Part shown: piece by piece, positions 1-4,868 of the stretch
Layout: every line of letters begins with the position of its first letter
Position numbering within the stretch: the first letter of the stretch is position 1
NCBI GenBank assembly: GCA_021203685.1
Contig: JAJQAS010000100.1
Coordinates: forward strand, 1-9,388
Direction: 5' to 3'
Origin: Clostridiales bacterium
GTDB lineage: Bacteria; Bacillota; Clostridia; Oscillospirales; Oscillospiraceae
Length of the DNA: 9,388 nt
Position numbers and translations under genes: made by a program
Notes under the pieces: model-generated
Told to the model about the DNA's origin: nothing
Database searches by the model: none
The model's input: the letters and a program-made list of their open reading frames with translations, nothing else

Positions 1-25
1 AACAGCGTCTGTGCTGAATCGTCAC

Positions 26-54
26 TGTAAAACAGCAGCCTTTTGGTGTATAAT
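26..54 (+). promoter_or_regulatory. Possible promoter of the HxlR gene
   Basis: A perfect TATAAT -10 box lies at 49-54, about 22 bases before the start codon at 76. The best -35 candidate at the usual 17-base spacing is TGTAAA (26-31), which matches TTGACA poorly. The assignment therefore rests on the -10 box and its position. The resulting leader would be very short. Confidence 0.4.
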
Positions 55-75
55 GAGGGGAAAGGAGGGCTTGCC

Positions 76-453
76 ATGTATCAGAAAAAGCTCAAAGAAG
101 ACATTCGCTGCCCGCTGGAGTATGGGTTGAGCGTGTTCGGCGGGAAGTGGAACTCCCGCATCATCTGTGTCCTGGCGGGAATGGGGACGCTGCGCTACAG
201 CGAAATTCGCAACGAAATGGGAAATATTACGGACGCAGTCCTCGCCTCCACGCTGAAAGGGCTCATCGCCAACGGCATCGTGGAGCGGAGATCCTACGAC
301 GAGATCCCGCCCAGGGTGGAGTATTCCCTCAGCGAAACGGGAAAAACCGTCGTGCCCATTTTGCAGAGCATCTGCCAGTGGTCCGGCGTCTTTTATAAGC
401 AAACCTCCGGCGAGGAGATGGCCCACTGCCAGAAGTGCGATTACCACGCATAA
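76..453 (+). CDS. HxlR-family winged-helix transcriptional regulator
   Basis: This encodes a 125-residue DNA-binding regulator of the HxlR/YodB type, a family of dimeric winged-helix proteins that often sense electrophiles, aldehydes or quinones. The family pattern is clear: RCPLEYGLSVFGGKW near residues 11-25, LRYSEI at 39-44, a recognition-helix region around 50-65 ending in TLKGL, and the wing with PPRVEYSLSETG at 78-89. C12 sits at the conserved N-terminal cysteine used for sensing in several family members. The protein also ends in CQKC (C118, C121), which is not a standard family feature. The ATG at 76 was chosen because it follows AAAGGAGGG at good spacing; an in-frame TTG at 43 lies upstream of the -10 box and is rejected. 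The gene is monocistronic in the window and convergent with the superoxide-reductase cluster. Its target is unknown, though nearby redox genes are plausible. Confidence 0.93.
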   Translation: MYQKKLKEDIRCPLEYGLSVFGGKWNSRIICVLAGMGTLRYSEIRNEMGNITDAVLASTLKGLIANGIVERRSYDEIPPRVEYSLSETGKTVVPILQSICQWSGVFYKQTSGEEMAHCQKCDYHA

Positions 454-496
454 GGCCGGCGGAGCCTTTCCTTCCAAAACGAAATCTAAAGCGCAA

Positions 497-535
497 ACAG
501 GGGGCTGGCATCGAGCCAGTCCCCTGTTCATTTTT
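497..535 (+). terminator. Rho-independent terminator between convergent genes
   Basis: A 13-bp stem pairs 497-509 with 515-527 (ACAGGGG with CCCCTGT, and CTGGC with GCCAG, with one G-U pair) around a five-base loop. It is followed by TCA and then TTTTT at 531-535. It lies 44 bases after the HxlR stop codon. On the other strand it is just past the desulfoferrodoxin stop codon, where the following T tract is weaker, so it may stop both transcripts. Confidence 0.85.
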
Positions 536-541
536 ACTGTT

Positions 542-916
542 TTACGCTTTCCACAGGCTGTGGAGGTTGCAGTAGGCGTAGACCTCTTCCACCGCGTCTC
601 CCTCACTGAGGGCGAAGGTGGCGGCGGGCTTTTCGCCGGGGGCCAGATACTTGAGCTGGACGCCCTGGGTGGTCTTGAGGGCGATCCACTCGATGTAATG
701 CTCCGGAAGCATGGGATGGTCGACGGAGCCGACGTTCACCTGGACCAGGTTGCCCTCCACCTTATAGGCGGGAACGTGCTTTTCGGTGGCCGCGTCGGTG
801 GTGCCGGGGACCAGCTCGGTCATCTTCTGGCCGCAGCACATGACGGGAACGCCCTTGTCTTTGACCTTGACAACGATGTTGCCGCAGTGCTCACAGAGAT
901 AGAATTTCAGTTCCAT
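542..916 (-). CDS. dfx: Desulfoferrodoxin, class I superoxide reductase
   Basis: This 124-residue cytoplasmic iron protein reduces superoxide to hydrogen peroxide without making oxygen. It has both expected domains. The N-terminal desulforedoxin-like domain carries the Cys4 site (C8, C11, C27, C28 in CEHCG and CCG). The C-terminal catalytic domain carries the Fe(His4Cys) ligands H47, H67, H73, C116 and H119, plus the E45-K46-H47 motif whose lysine helps guide superoxide. Length is normal for two-iron desulfoferrodoxins. The ATG follows AAGGAGA on the - strand. The gene starts 19 bases after the rubrerythrin stop codon, so the two are probably one transcript: superoxide becomes peroxide, and rubrerythrin then removes the peroxide. 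Confidence 0.97.
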   Translation of the reverse strand: MELKFYLCEHCGNIVVKVKDKGVPVMCCGQKMTELVPGTTDAATEKHVPAYKVEGNLVQVNVGSVDHPMLPEHYIEWIALKTTQGVQLKYLAPGEKPAATFALSEGDAVEEVYAYCNLHSLWKA

Positions 917-935
917 GGGAAAGTTCTCCTTATAC

Positions 936-1607
936 TCAGTAATTTTCCGCCCGGACCTCGAAGAAGGACTGGGGGTGCTTGCACACGGGGCACTCCTCTG
1001 GGGCGCTGACGCTCAGCACCATATGGCCGCAGTTGCGGCACTCCCACAGGGTCACGCCGCTCTTCTCGAACACTTCCTTGGCCTCCACGTTGTGGAGCAG
1101 CTTGCGGTAACGCTCCTCGTGGGACTTCTCGATGGCGGCCACGCCCCGGAACTGCTCGGCCAGCTCGTGGAAGCCTTCCTCGTCCGCGTCCTTGGCCATC
1201 CGGTCATACATATCCGTCCACTCGTAGTTCTCGCCCTCGGCAGCATGGAGCAGGTTCTCGGCGGTGTCGCCCACCTCGCCCAGCGCCTTGAACCACAGCT
1301 CGGCGTGTTCCTTCTCGTTGGCGGCGGTCTTCAGGAAGATGTCCGCGATCTGCTCAAACCCGGCCTTTTTGGCCACACTGGCGAAGAAGGTGTACTTGTT
1401 GCGGGCCTGGGACTCGCCGGAGAAAGCCTCCCAAAGGTTCTTCTCGGTCTTGGTGCCGGCATAGGGGTTCTTCGCGGAAGCGGCGGGGGCAGCCTCCTGG
1501 ATCTTGACGAACTTGCTGGCAGGGGCCTTGCACAGGGGGCAGCGGTAGTCAGCGGGCAGCTCCCCTTCGTAGATGTAGCCGCAGATGGTGCACTTACACT
1601 TTTCCAC
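936..1607 (-). CDS. rbr: Rubrerythrin with N- and C-terminal rubredoxin domains
   Basis: This 223-residue predicted peroxide reductase has three parts. Residues 1-36 form a short rubredoxin-like Fe(Cys)4 domain (C6, C9, C23, C26). Residues about 50-180 form the ferritin-like diiron four-helix domain, with likely ligands E65, E98-x-x-H101, E126-x-x-E129 and E160-x-x-H163. Residues 188-218 form a second rubredoxin-like domain (C190, C193, C206, C209). Classical rubrerythrin has only the C-terminal Fe(Cys)4 domain and clostridial reverse rubrerythrin only the N-terminal one, so having both is unusual. The first codon is GTG with only a weak upstream GAAGAG, and no ATG lies between it and the preceding stop codon; the N-terminal homology still supports this start. 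The upstream rubredoxin gene is in the same frame, separated by one stop codon. Electrons probably come from NAD(P)H through a rubredoxin reductase encoded elsewhere. Confidence 0.93.
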   Translation of the reverse strand: MEKCKCTICGYIYEGELPADYRCPLCKAPASKFVKIQEAAPAASAKNPYAGTKTEKNLWEAFSGESQARNKYTFFASVAKKAGFEQIADIFLKTAANEKEHAELWFKALGEVGDTAENLLHAAEGENYEWTDMYDRMAKDADEEGFHELAEQFRGVAAIEKSHEERYRKLLHNVEAKEVFEKSGVTLWECRNCGHMVLSVSAPEECPVCKHPQSFFEVRAENY

Positions 1608-1634
1608 CTGCTCTTCGGCGGATTTTTTTTTTTA
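1608..1634 (-). other. In-frame stop and A11 tract between rubredoxin and rubrerythrin genes
   Basis: The small rubredoxin gene ends in TAA (1634-1632), which begins a run of eleven A residues on the - strand (1633-1623). Eight further sense codons (KKKSAEEQ) lead in the same frame to the GTG that starts rubrerythrin. There is no good ribosome binding site in this 24-base gap. It reads like a charged linker interrupted by a single stop codon. Translational coupling, stop readthrough or a recent mutation are all possible. Confidence 0.6.
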
Positions 1635-1760
1635 TGTTTCGGCGTCCTCCGAGATCTTCACAAACTTGCTGGCGGGCACCTTGCACAGGGGGCAGCGGAA
1701 GCTCTCCGGCAGGGGGCCTTCGTGGATATAGCCACAGACAGTGCATTTCCATTTTTCCAT
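1632..1760 (-). CDS. Stand-alone 42-residue rubredoxin-like protein
   Basis: This encodes a 42-residue protein with one short Fe(Cys)4 knuckle pair, CTVCGY (C6, C9) and CPLCK (C23, C26). It is shorter than ordinary rubredoxin (about 52 residues) and matches the compact domain found in rubrerythrins. Of its first 36 residues, 28 are identical to the N-terminal domain of the downstream rubrerythrin, so the two arose by duplication. The ATG follows a perfect AAGGAGGA at correct spacing; an open frame upstream to 1877 has no support. Its likely role is one-electron transfer to the rubrerythrin or desulfoferrodoxin. It may instead be the broken-off first domain of a longer rubrerythrin. Confidence 0.85.
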   Translation of the reverse strand: MEKWKCTVCGYIHEGPLPESFRCPLCKVPASKFVKISEDAET

Positions 1761-1775
1761 AGTTGAGTCCTCCTT

Positions 1776-1797
1776 GTTATAATTGACTTTTGTTATA
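1776..1797 (-). promoter_or_regulatory. Repeated TATAAC boxes upstream of the rubredoxin gene
   Basis: Two copies of TATAAC occur on the - strand (1797-1792 and 1781-1776), 16 bases apart, in an AT-rich patch just before the rubredoxin ribosome binding site. Either could serve as a -10 box, but no recognisable -35 lies upstream. No convincing terminator follows the DUF134-NifX gene, so readthrough from that gene is an alternative. Confidence 0.25.
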
Positions 1798-1849
1798 CTG
1801 GCTGGATAGGAACAGAGCCTTTGGTCCGAAGCCGCAGGCCCCAACGGGG

Positions 1850-2650
1850 TCAGTCGGCGCAGTGACCGTGGCGGCACTCGTGGCCTTCACCGTGGTGGTG
1901 GTGCTCGCCGTGGCCGCCGCAGCCGCCCTCATGGTGATGCCCTCCGTGGTGGCTGCATTGGACGTCCGGGTTGTAGGCCAGATTCCCTGCCAGCAGGGCC
2001 TCCACAGCGGCGTCCGCCTCGCCGGTCACGCCGCCATACAGCTTGACGCCGCTGGAGGCCAGAGCGACCTGTGCGCCGCCGCCAATGCCGCCGCAGATCA
2101 GGGTGTCCGCCTGCAAGGCGTTGAGCACCTCCGCCAGCGCGCCATGGCCCTGACCGTTGGTGCTGACCACCTGGGAGGAAACGATCTTCCCGTCCTCCAC
2201 GTCGTAGAGCTTGAACTGCTCGGTGTGGCCAAAGTGCTGATACACCTGGCCGTCTTCATAGGTAACTGCAATTCTCATGATGGTATCTCCCTTTGATTGG
2301 TAAAAGGTTTGGTAGATTTCCTGCTTAACGCAGCCCATACTGCAGAAGCGGTTCTCGCCGCAGCAGAGCCGGTATTCCCCGCCTTCGATTTTCAGCGGGC
2401 GGCCGTCCACCAGCACATCCGCCAGCTTCTTCCGGGCAGAGTCGTAGATCTTTTGCGCTGTGGTCCGCGCCACCTGCATCCGCTGGCTGCACTGCCCCTG
2501 GGACAGTCCCTCCCGGTCGATGAGGCGAATGGTCTCGTATTCATCCACAGTCAGGATGACAGGCTCTTTCCCCTCTCCGCCCTGCAACGGGGCGAATTCC
2601 ACCGTCTGTGGAAACTGACAAATCAATCTGCATTTTGTGGGGCGAGACAT
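1850..2650 (-). CDS. DUF134 (UPF0251) HTH domain fused to NifX-like iron-cluster-binding domain
   Basis: This 266-residue protein has three parts. Residues 1-107 are a DUF134/UPF0251 domain: start MSRPTKCRLI, the helix-turn-helix stretch LTVDEYETIRL to about residue 80 with a sigma-region-4-like look, and a cysteine group C96, C97, C103, C107. Residues 125-230 are a dinitrogenase iron-molybdenum cofactor (NifB/NifX/NafY-like) domain, including YQHFGH (137-142) and ICGGIGGGA (185-193). Residues 232-266 are a metal-binding-type tail with 13 His and 4 Cys. The NifX domain suggests binding or trafficking of an iron-containing cluster rather than nitrogen fixation, since no nif gene is nearby. The HTH suggests DNA binding, perhaps autoregulation. 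The start is the ATG at 2650 after AGAGGTGAT; a longer frame to 2710 runs over the promoter. It heads the leftward redox cluster. Confidence 0.88.
   Translation of the reverse strand: MSRPTKCRLICQFPQTVEFAPLQGGEGKEPVILTVDEYETIRLIDREGLSQGQCSQRMQVARTTAQKIYDSARKKLADVLVDGRPLKIEGGEYRLCCGENRFCSMGCVKQEIYQTFYQSKGDTIMRIAVTYEDGQVYQHFGHTEQFKLYDVEDGKIVSSQVVSTNGQGHGALAEVLNALQADTLICGGIGGGAQVALASSGVKLYGGVTGEADAAVEALLAGNLAYNPDVQCSHHGGHHHEGGCGGHGEHHHHGEGHECRHGHCAD
2276..2294 (-). promoter_or_regulatory. Internal ribosome binding site and ATG before the NifX domain
   Basis: Inside the fusion gene, AAAGGGAG on the - strand (GGGAG at 2291-2287) sits eight bases before an ATG at 2278-2276. That ATG encodes M125, the natural first residue of a NifX-like protein (MRIAVTYEDG). 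The gene could therefore also make a shorter NifX-tail protein of 142 residues. The site may equally be a leftover from an ancestral two-gene arrangement. Confidence 0.45.
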
Positions 2651-2681
2651 TCTATCACCTCTCTGATTCTGAGCTGTCTCT

Positions 2682-2710
2682 ATGATACCATCGTTTATGG
2701 CATATGTCAA
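2682..2710 (-). promoter_or_regulatory. Sigma-A promoter of the DUF134-NifX gene
   Basis: On the - strand a perfect TTGACA (2710-2705) and TATCAT (2687-2682) are 17 bases apart. The start codon at 2650 lies about 32 bases downstream of the -10 box. The -35 box overlaps one of two GGCATATG-type repeats, so a repressor could act here. Confidence 0.85.
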
Positions 2711-2731
2711 GAACTATTTTGGGCATATGCC
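2699..2731. repeat. Paired CATATG-centred operator-like repeats
   Basis: GGCATATGCC, a perfect 10-bp palindrome at 2722-2731, is repeated as GGCATATGTC at 2699-2708, with centres 23 bp apart (about two helical turns). Both lie just upstream of or over the -35 box of the DUF134-NifX promoter. Two dimer sites for one regulator is the simplest reading; the regulator could be the DUF134 protein itself or the divergent LysR protein. Confidence 0.6.
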
Positions 2732-2793
2732 AAAAATATTGAGGCAGCGGGCAGCTCCTTCCCCTGTCGGAGCAGCCGATTTGGTAATTTCCA

Positions 2794-2822
2794 TTGCTCC
2801 ACAGGCATAAATCGTGTATACT
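2794..2822 (+). promoter_or_regulatory. Probable promoter of the LysR gene
   Basis: TTGCTC (2794-2799) and TATACT (2817-2822) are 17 bases apart and lie 35 bases upstream of the LysR start codon. The -10 box is good and the -35 box is weak. An inverted repeat covers the spacer and -10 region, which would suit autorepression. Confidence 0.6.
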
Positions 2823-2828
2823 ATGCCT
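2803..2828. repeat. Inverted repeat AGGCATA-N12-TATGCCT over the LysR promoter
   Basis: A perfect 7-bp inverted repeat (2803-2809 and 2822-2828) with a 12-base spacer straddles the -10 box. LysR-type regulators usually bind imperfect palindromes and repress their own genes from such positions, so this is a candidate autoregulatory site. Its half-site GGCATA also occurs in the DUF134-NifX promoter. Confidence 0.5.
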
Positions 2829-2857
2829 ATAAAGTACTGTATGGTGGAGGTGTCACC

Positions 2858-3766
2858 ATGGAAATACGTGTGCTCCGTTATTTTCTCACCGTCGCCAGGG
2901 AGGGCGGCATCAACAAGGCGGCGGAGGTGCTGCACATCACGCAGCCCACCCTCAGCCGCCAGCTGGCGGGACTGGAGGACGAGGTGGGCGCAAAGCTCTT
3001 TGACCGCGGCTCCCGTTCCCGGGGCGTCACACTGACCAGCGAGGGAATGCTGCTGCGCCGCCGGGCGGAGGAGATTTTGTCCCTGGTGGACCGCACCCAG
3101 CGGGAGTTGGCAGAGCAGGACGAGCTGGAAGGGCGCATCCTCATCGGCTGCGGGGAGCTGGCGGCTGTGCAGCTGCTGCCGGAGATGATCTCCGCCTTCC
3201 GCGAGACCTATCCCCGCGTCACCTACGACATTTTCACTGCCACCGCAGACGTGGTAAAGGAGCAGATGGAGCAGGGCCTGGTGGACATCGGCATCCTGAT
3301 GGAACCTATCGAAATCGAAAAATTCGACTTCGTCCGGCTGAAGCGGCAGGAGCGCTGGGTGGTGCTCATGGGGCCGGACGACCCCCTGACCCAAAAGAAC
3401 GCCGTCAGCGCGGCGGACTTGCAGGGAAAGCCGCTGATCCTCCCCGCCCGGGCCAACGTCCGCAACGAGCTATACAACTGGCTGGGAGACACGTTCTCCC
3501 AGTCTCAGGTGCTGTTCACCAGCAATCTGGCCACCAACAGCGCGCTGCTGGTGCAGGCGGGCCTGGGGTACTCCATCGTCATCGAGGGGGCCATCCCCTT
3601 TTGGGACAGGGCAAAAATCGCCAGCCGCCCTCTCTCCCCGGCGATCGCCTCGGACAGCGTGTTCGCCTGGAAGCGCAGCCAGCCGCTGACTCCGGCGGTG
3701 GCCCGGTTTGTGGAACAAATTAAATGCTTTGCAGGCATAACCTCTCCAAAAAAAATAAGTATTTGA
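2858..3766 (+). CDS. LysR-family transcriptional regulator
   Basis: This 302-residue LysR-type regulator has the family's normal length and layout. The N-terminal winged HTH (residues 1-60) shows LRYFLTVAREGGINKAAEVL, then ITQPTLSRQL and KLFDRGSRSRGVTLTSEG. A linker helix follows to about residue 85, then the periplasmic-binding-protein-like effector domain (ILIGCGE at about 92 to the end). The ATG at 2858 follows GGAGGTG; an upstream open frame in the same phase is rejected because family homology begins exactly at this ATG. The gene is divergent from the DUF134-NifX gene and runs directly into a four-gene redox operon whose promoter overlaps its stop codon. This is the usual arrangement for a LysR regulator of the adjacent operon. 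The effector ligand cannot be told from sequence. Confidence 0.95.
   Translation: MEIRVLRYFLTVAREGGINKAAEVLHITQPTLSRQLAGLEDEVGAKLFDRGSRSRGVTLTSEGMLLRRRAEEILSLVDRTQRELAEQDELEGRILIGCGELAAVQLLPEMISAFRETYPRVTYDIFTATADVVKEQMEQGLVDIGILMEPIEIEKFDFVRLKRQERWVVLMGPDDPLTQKNAVSAADLQGKPLILPARANVRNELYNWLGDTFSQSQVLFTSNLATNSALLVQAGLGYSIVIEGAIPFWDRAKIASRPLSPAIASDSVFAWKRSQPLTPAVARFVEQIKCFAGITSPKKISI
3732..3740 (+). promoter_or_regulatory. Possible LysR activation half-site
   Basis: The 9-mer CAGGCATAA occurs here and also at 2802-2810 in the LysR promoter. With a transcription start predicted near 3797, this copy lies around -60, close to where LysR proteins usually bind to activate. No opposing half-site was found next to it, so support is limited. 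Confidence 0.3.
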
Positions 3767-3791
3767 TGACGGGCAGTCGAAACCGTATAAT
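3763..3791 (+). promoter_or_regulatory. Promoter of the flavodoxin operon
   Basis: TTGATG (3763-3768) and a perfect TATAAT (3786-3791) are separated by 17 bases. The -35 box overlaps the LysR stop codon (TGA at 3764-3766). The first gene of the operon starts at 3831 after AGGAGG. No terminator hairpin separates LysR from this site, so some readthrough is also possible. Confidence 0.8.
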
Positions 3792-3830
3792 AGAAGTGCA
3801 GAAAGACCCGCGCTTTCAGGAGGACTGTCC

Positions 3831-4028
3831 ATGACCATCATCGAGCTGACCGCATTGACCCAATCGAGCCAAAAGACGACCGAGGAAAAGCTGCACATTT
3901 TGAAGCGGGTCCGGTGGGAGCTGATGGAGGAGCTGCACGGCAGACAGCAGCTGGTCGACCAAGTGGACTATCTGATTTTCCAGCTGCAAGCGGACAAAAA
4001 AACGAAAAATTTGCAAGGAGGACGTTGA
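3831..4028 (+). CDS. 65-residue protein resembling a MerR C-terminal coiled-coil domain without its HTH
   Basis: This 65-residue, mostly helical protein has well-formed expression signals: ATG after AGGAGG, and a strong promoter 40 bases upstream. The pattern of residues 1-55 (an IIELTALTQ helix, then TTEEKLHILKRVR and QLVDQVDYLIFQLQ) is like the C-terminal part of small MerR-family regulators. There, a linker helix with an EER-L-ILKEQR-type start is followed by a long antiparallel dimerisation helix ending in LDYKI. The MerR winged HTH is absent, and the 64 bases between LysR and this gene cannot encode it. It may be a degenerate MerR gene or a stand-alone dimerisation or sensor piece. Its stop codon is one base from the flavodoxin ATG, so translation is probably coupled. 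The assignment is by pattern only. Confidence 0.6.
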   Translation: MTIIELTALTQSSQKTTEEKLHILKRVRWELMEELHGRQQLVDQVDYLIFQLQADKKTKNLQGGR

Positions 4029-4029
4029 T

Positions 4030-4509
4030 ATGACCGGAAAAACCTTGGTGGCGTATTTTTCCGCCAGCGGCGTGACCGCGAAGGCGGCAAAGGCCCTGGC
4101 GGCGGCGGCAGACGCCGACCTGTATGAAATCAGGCCCGCCGTGTCCTACACGGACGCTGACCTGGATTGGCACAGCAGCCGCTCCCGCAGCTCCGTCGAG
4201 ATGAACGACCTGTCCAGCCGTCCGGCGCTGGCCGACGCGGACGCGAACCTCGCCGGGTATGACACCGTTTTCTTGGGGTTCCCCATCTGGTGGGGCCTTG
4301 CGCCCACCATCATCTGCACCTTCCTGGAGCAGTACGACTTTTCCGGCAAGAAGATCGTGCTCTTCGCCACCTCCGGCGGCAGCGGCTTTGGCCGGACGGC
4401 CGAGGTGCTCAAAGGGTCGGTCGCGCCGGACGCTATCCTTGTGACCGGTAAGCTCCTGAACGGCAGACAGTCCGCCGCGCAGCTGAAAAAATGGGTCAAG
4501 TCACTCTAA
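4030..4509 (+). CDS. Flavodoxin (short-chain, Flavodoxin_4 type)
   Basis: This 159-residue cytoplasmic FMN protein carries one or two electrons at low potential. It shows the flavodoxin phosphate loop (residues 10-16, FSASGVT, after the first beta strand KTLVAYF). The FMN-flanking loops GFPIWWGLAP (83-92) and ATSGGSGFG (113-121) are also present. Length and layout match the flavodoxins commonly annotated in Clostridia beside reductases. The ATG follows AAGGAGG and lies one base after the preceding stop codon. It is the second gene of an operon with ABM and CMD-cupin proteins, so it may supply electrons for a quinone or aldehyde reduction step. The partner is unknown. Confidence 0.93.
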   Translation: MTGKTLVAYFSASGVTAKAAKALAAAADADLYEIRPAVSYTDADLDWHSSRSRSSVEMNDLSSRPALADADANLAGYDTVFLGFPIWWGLAPTIICTFLEQYDFSGKKIVLFATSGGSGFGRTAEVLKGSVAPDAILVTGKLLNGRQSAAQLKKWVKSL

Positions 4510-4524
4510 GAAAGGGGGCGTCTC

Positions 4525-4854
4525 ATGGCAATCGCAGTGAACCTTTATTACACAGGGACCGGCGGAAACGCCAGAAAATTCGCCCGGGAGATGTTGGAGA
4601 GCGGCACGGTTGACCTGATCCGCGCGGAGGCGGGCAACCTTCGCTATGACTATTTCTTCCCCCTGGACGACCCGGAGACGGTGCTGCTCATCGATGCCTG
4701 GGAGAACCAGGCGGCTATTGACGCCCACCACGCCTCCCCCATGATGGGAAAAATCGCCGCGCTGCGGGAGAAATACGACCTGCACATGAAGGTGGAGCGG
4801 TACCTCTCCGACGACGCTCTCCCCGCCCAGGACGAACAGTTTATCAGAAAGTGA
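4525..4854 (+). CDS. Putative quinol monooxygenase, ABM-domain protein
   Basis: This 109-residue single-domain protein belongs to the antibiotic-biosynthesis-monooxygenase (ABM, YgiN-like) superfamily, small ferredoxin-like-fold dimers that include cofactor-free quinol monooxygenases. Typical features are the early strand and helix (residues 1-25), YDYFFPLDDPETVLLIDAWEN (39-59) and the helix AIDAHHASPMM (64-74), corresponding to the family's W-E-N...A-x-x-x-H-x-x-S-P signature. The ATG follows AAAGGGGG, 15 bases after flavodoxin. Its stop codon is 14 bases before the next start. In a strict anaerobe a true oxygenase role is doubtful; quinone-related redox chemistry or oxygen scavenging is an inference. 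Confidence 0.85.
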   Translation: MAIAVNLYYTGTGGNARKFAREMLESGTVDLIRAEAGNLRYDYFFPLDDPETVLLIDAWENQAAIDAHHASPMMGKIAALREKYDLHMKVERYLSDDALPAQDEQFIRK

Positions 4855-4868
4855 AACGGAGGTTACTC

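Noticed and set aside
1623..1633. Programmed transcriptional slippage on the A11 run to fuse rubredoxin and rubrerythrin
   Set aside because: The stop codon begins at the base before the run and the two frames are already in phase, so insertions or deletions in the run would break the fusion, not create it.
915..1766. Long + strand open frame (283 codons) opposite rubrerythrin and rubredoxin
   Set aside because: It has no ribosome binding site and its leucine/glycine-rich composition is typical of an antisense shadow of GC-rich coding DNA. The - strand carries full metal-ligand sets.
1776..1798. PerR box upstream of the rubredoxin-rubrerythrin genes
   Set aside because: Only one half resembles TTATAAT; the other half of the 7-1-7 palindrome does not match. 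The pattern is better described as two direct TATAAC copies.
1815..1849. Terminator after the DUF134-NifX gene
   Set aside because: Only a 4-bp CCCC/GGGG stem and weak further pairing were found, with no T tract after it.
1850..1955. Short-sequence DNA repeat suggested by the GGTG/CCGTGG-rich stretch
   Set aside because: It is simply the coding sequence of the His/Gly-rich tail of the DUF134-NifX protein.
2297..2857. In-frame upstream extension of the LysR gene
   Set aside because: Family homology begins at the ATG at 2858, which has its own ribosome binding site and promoter. The upstream part overlaps the DUF134-NifX gene and its promoter.
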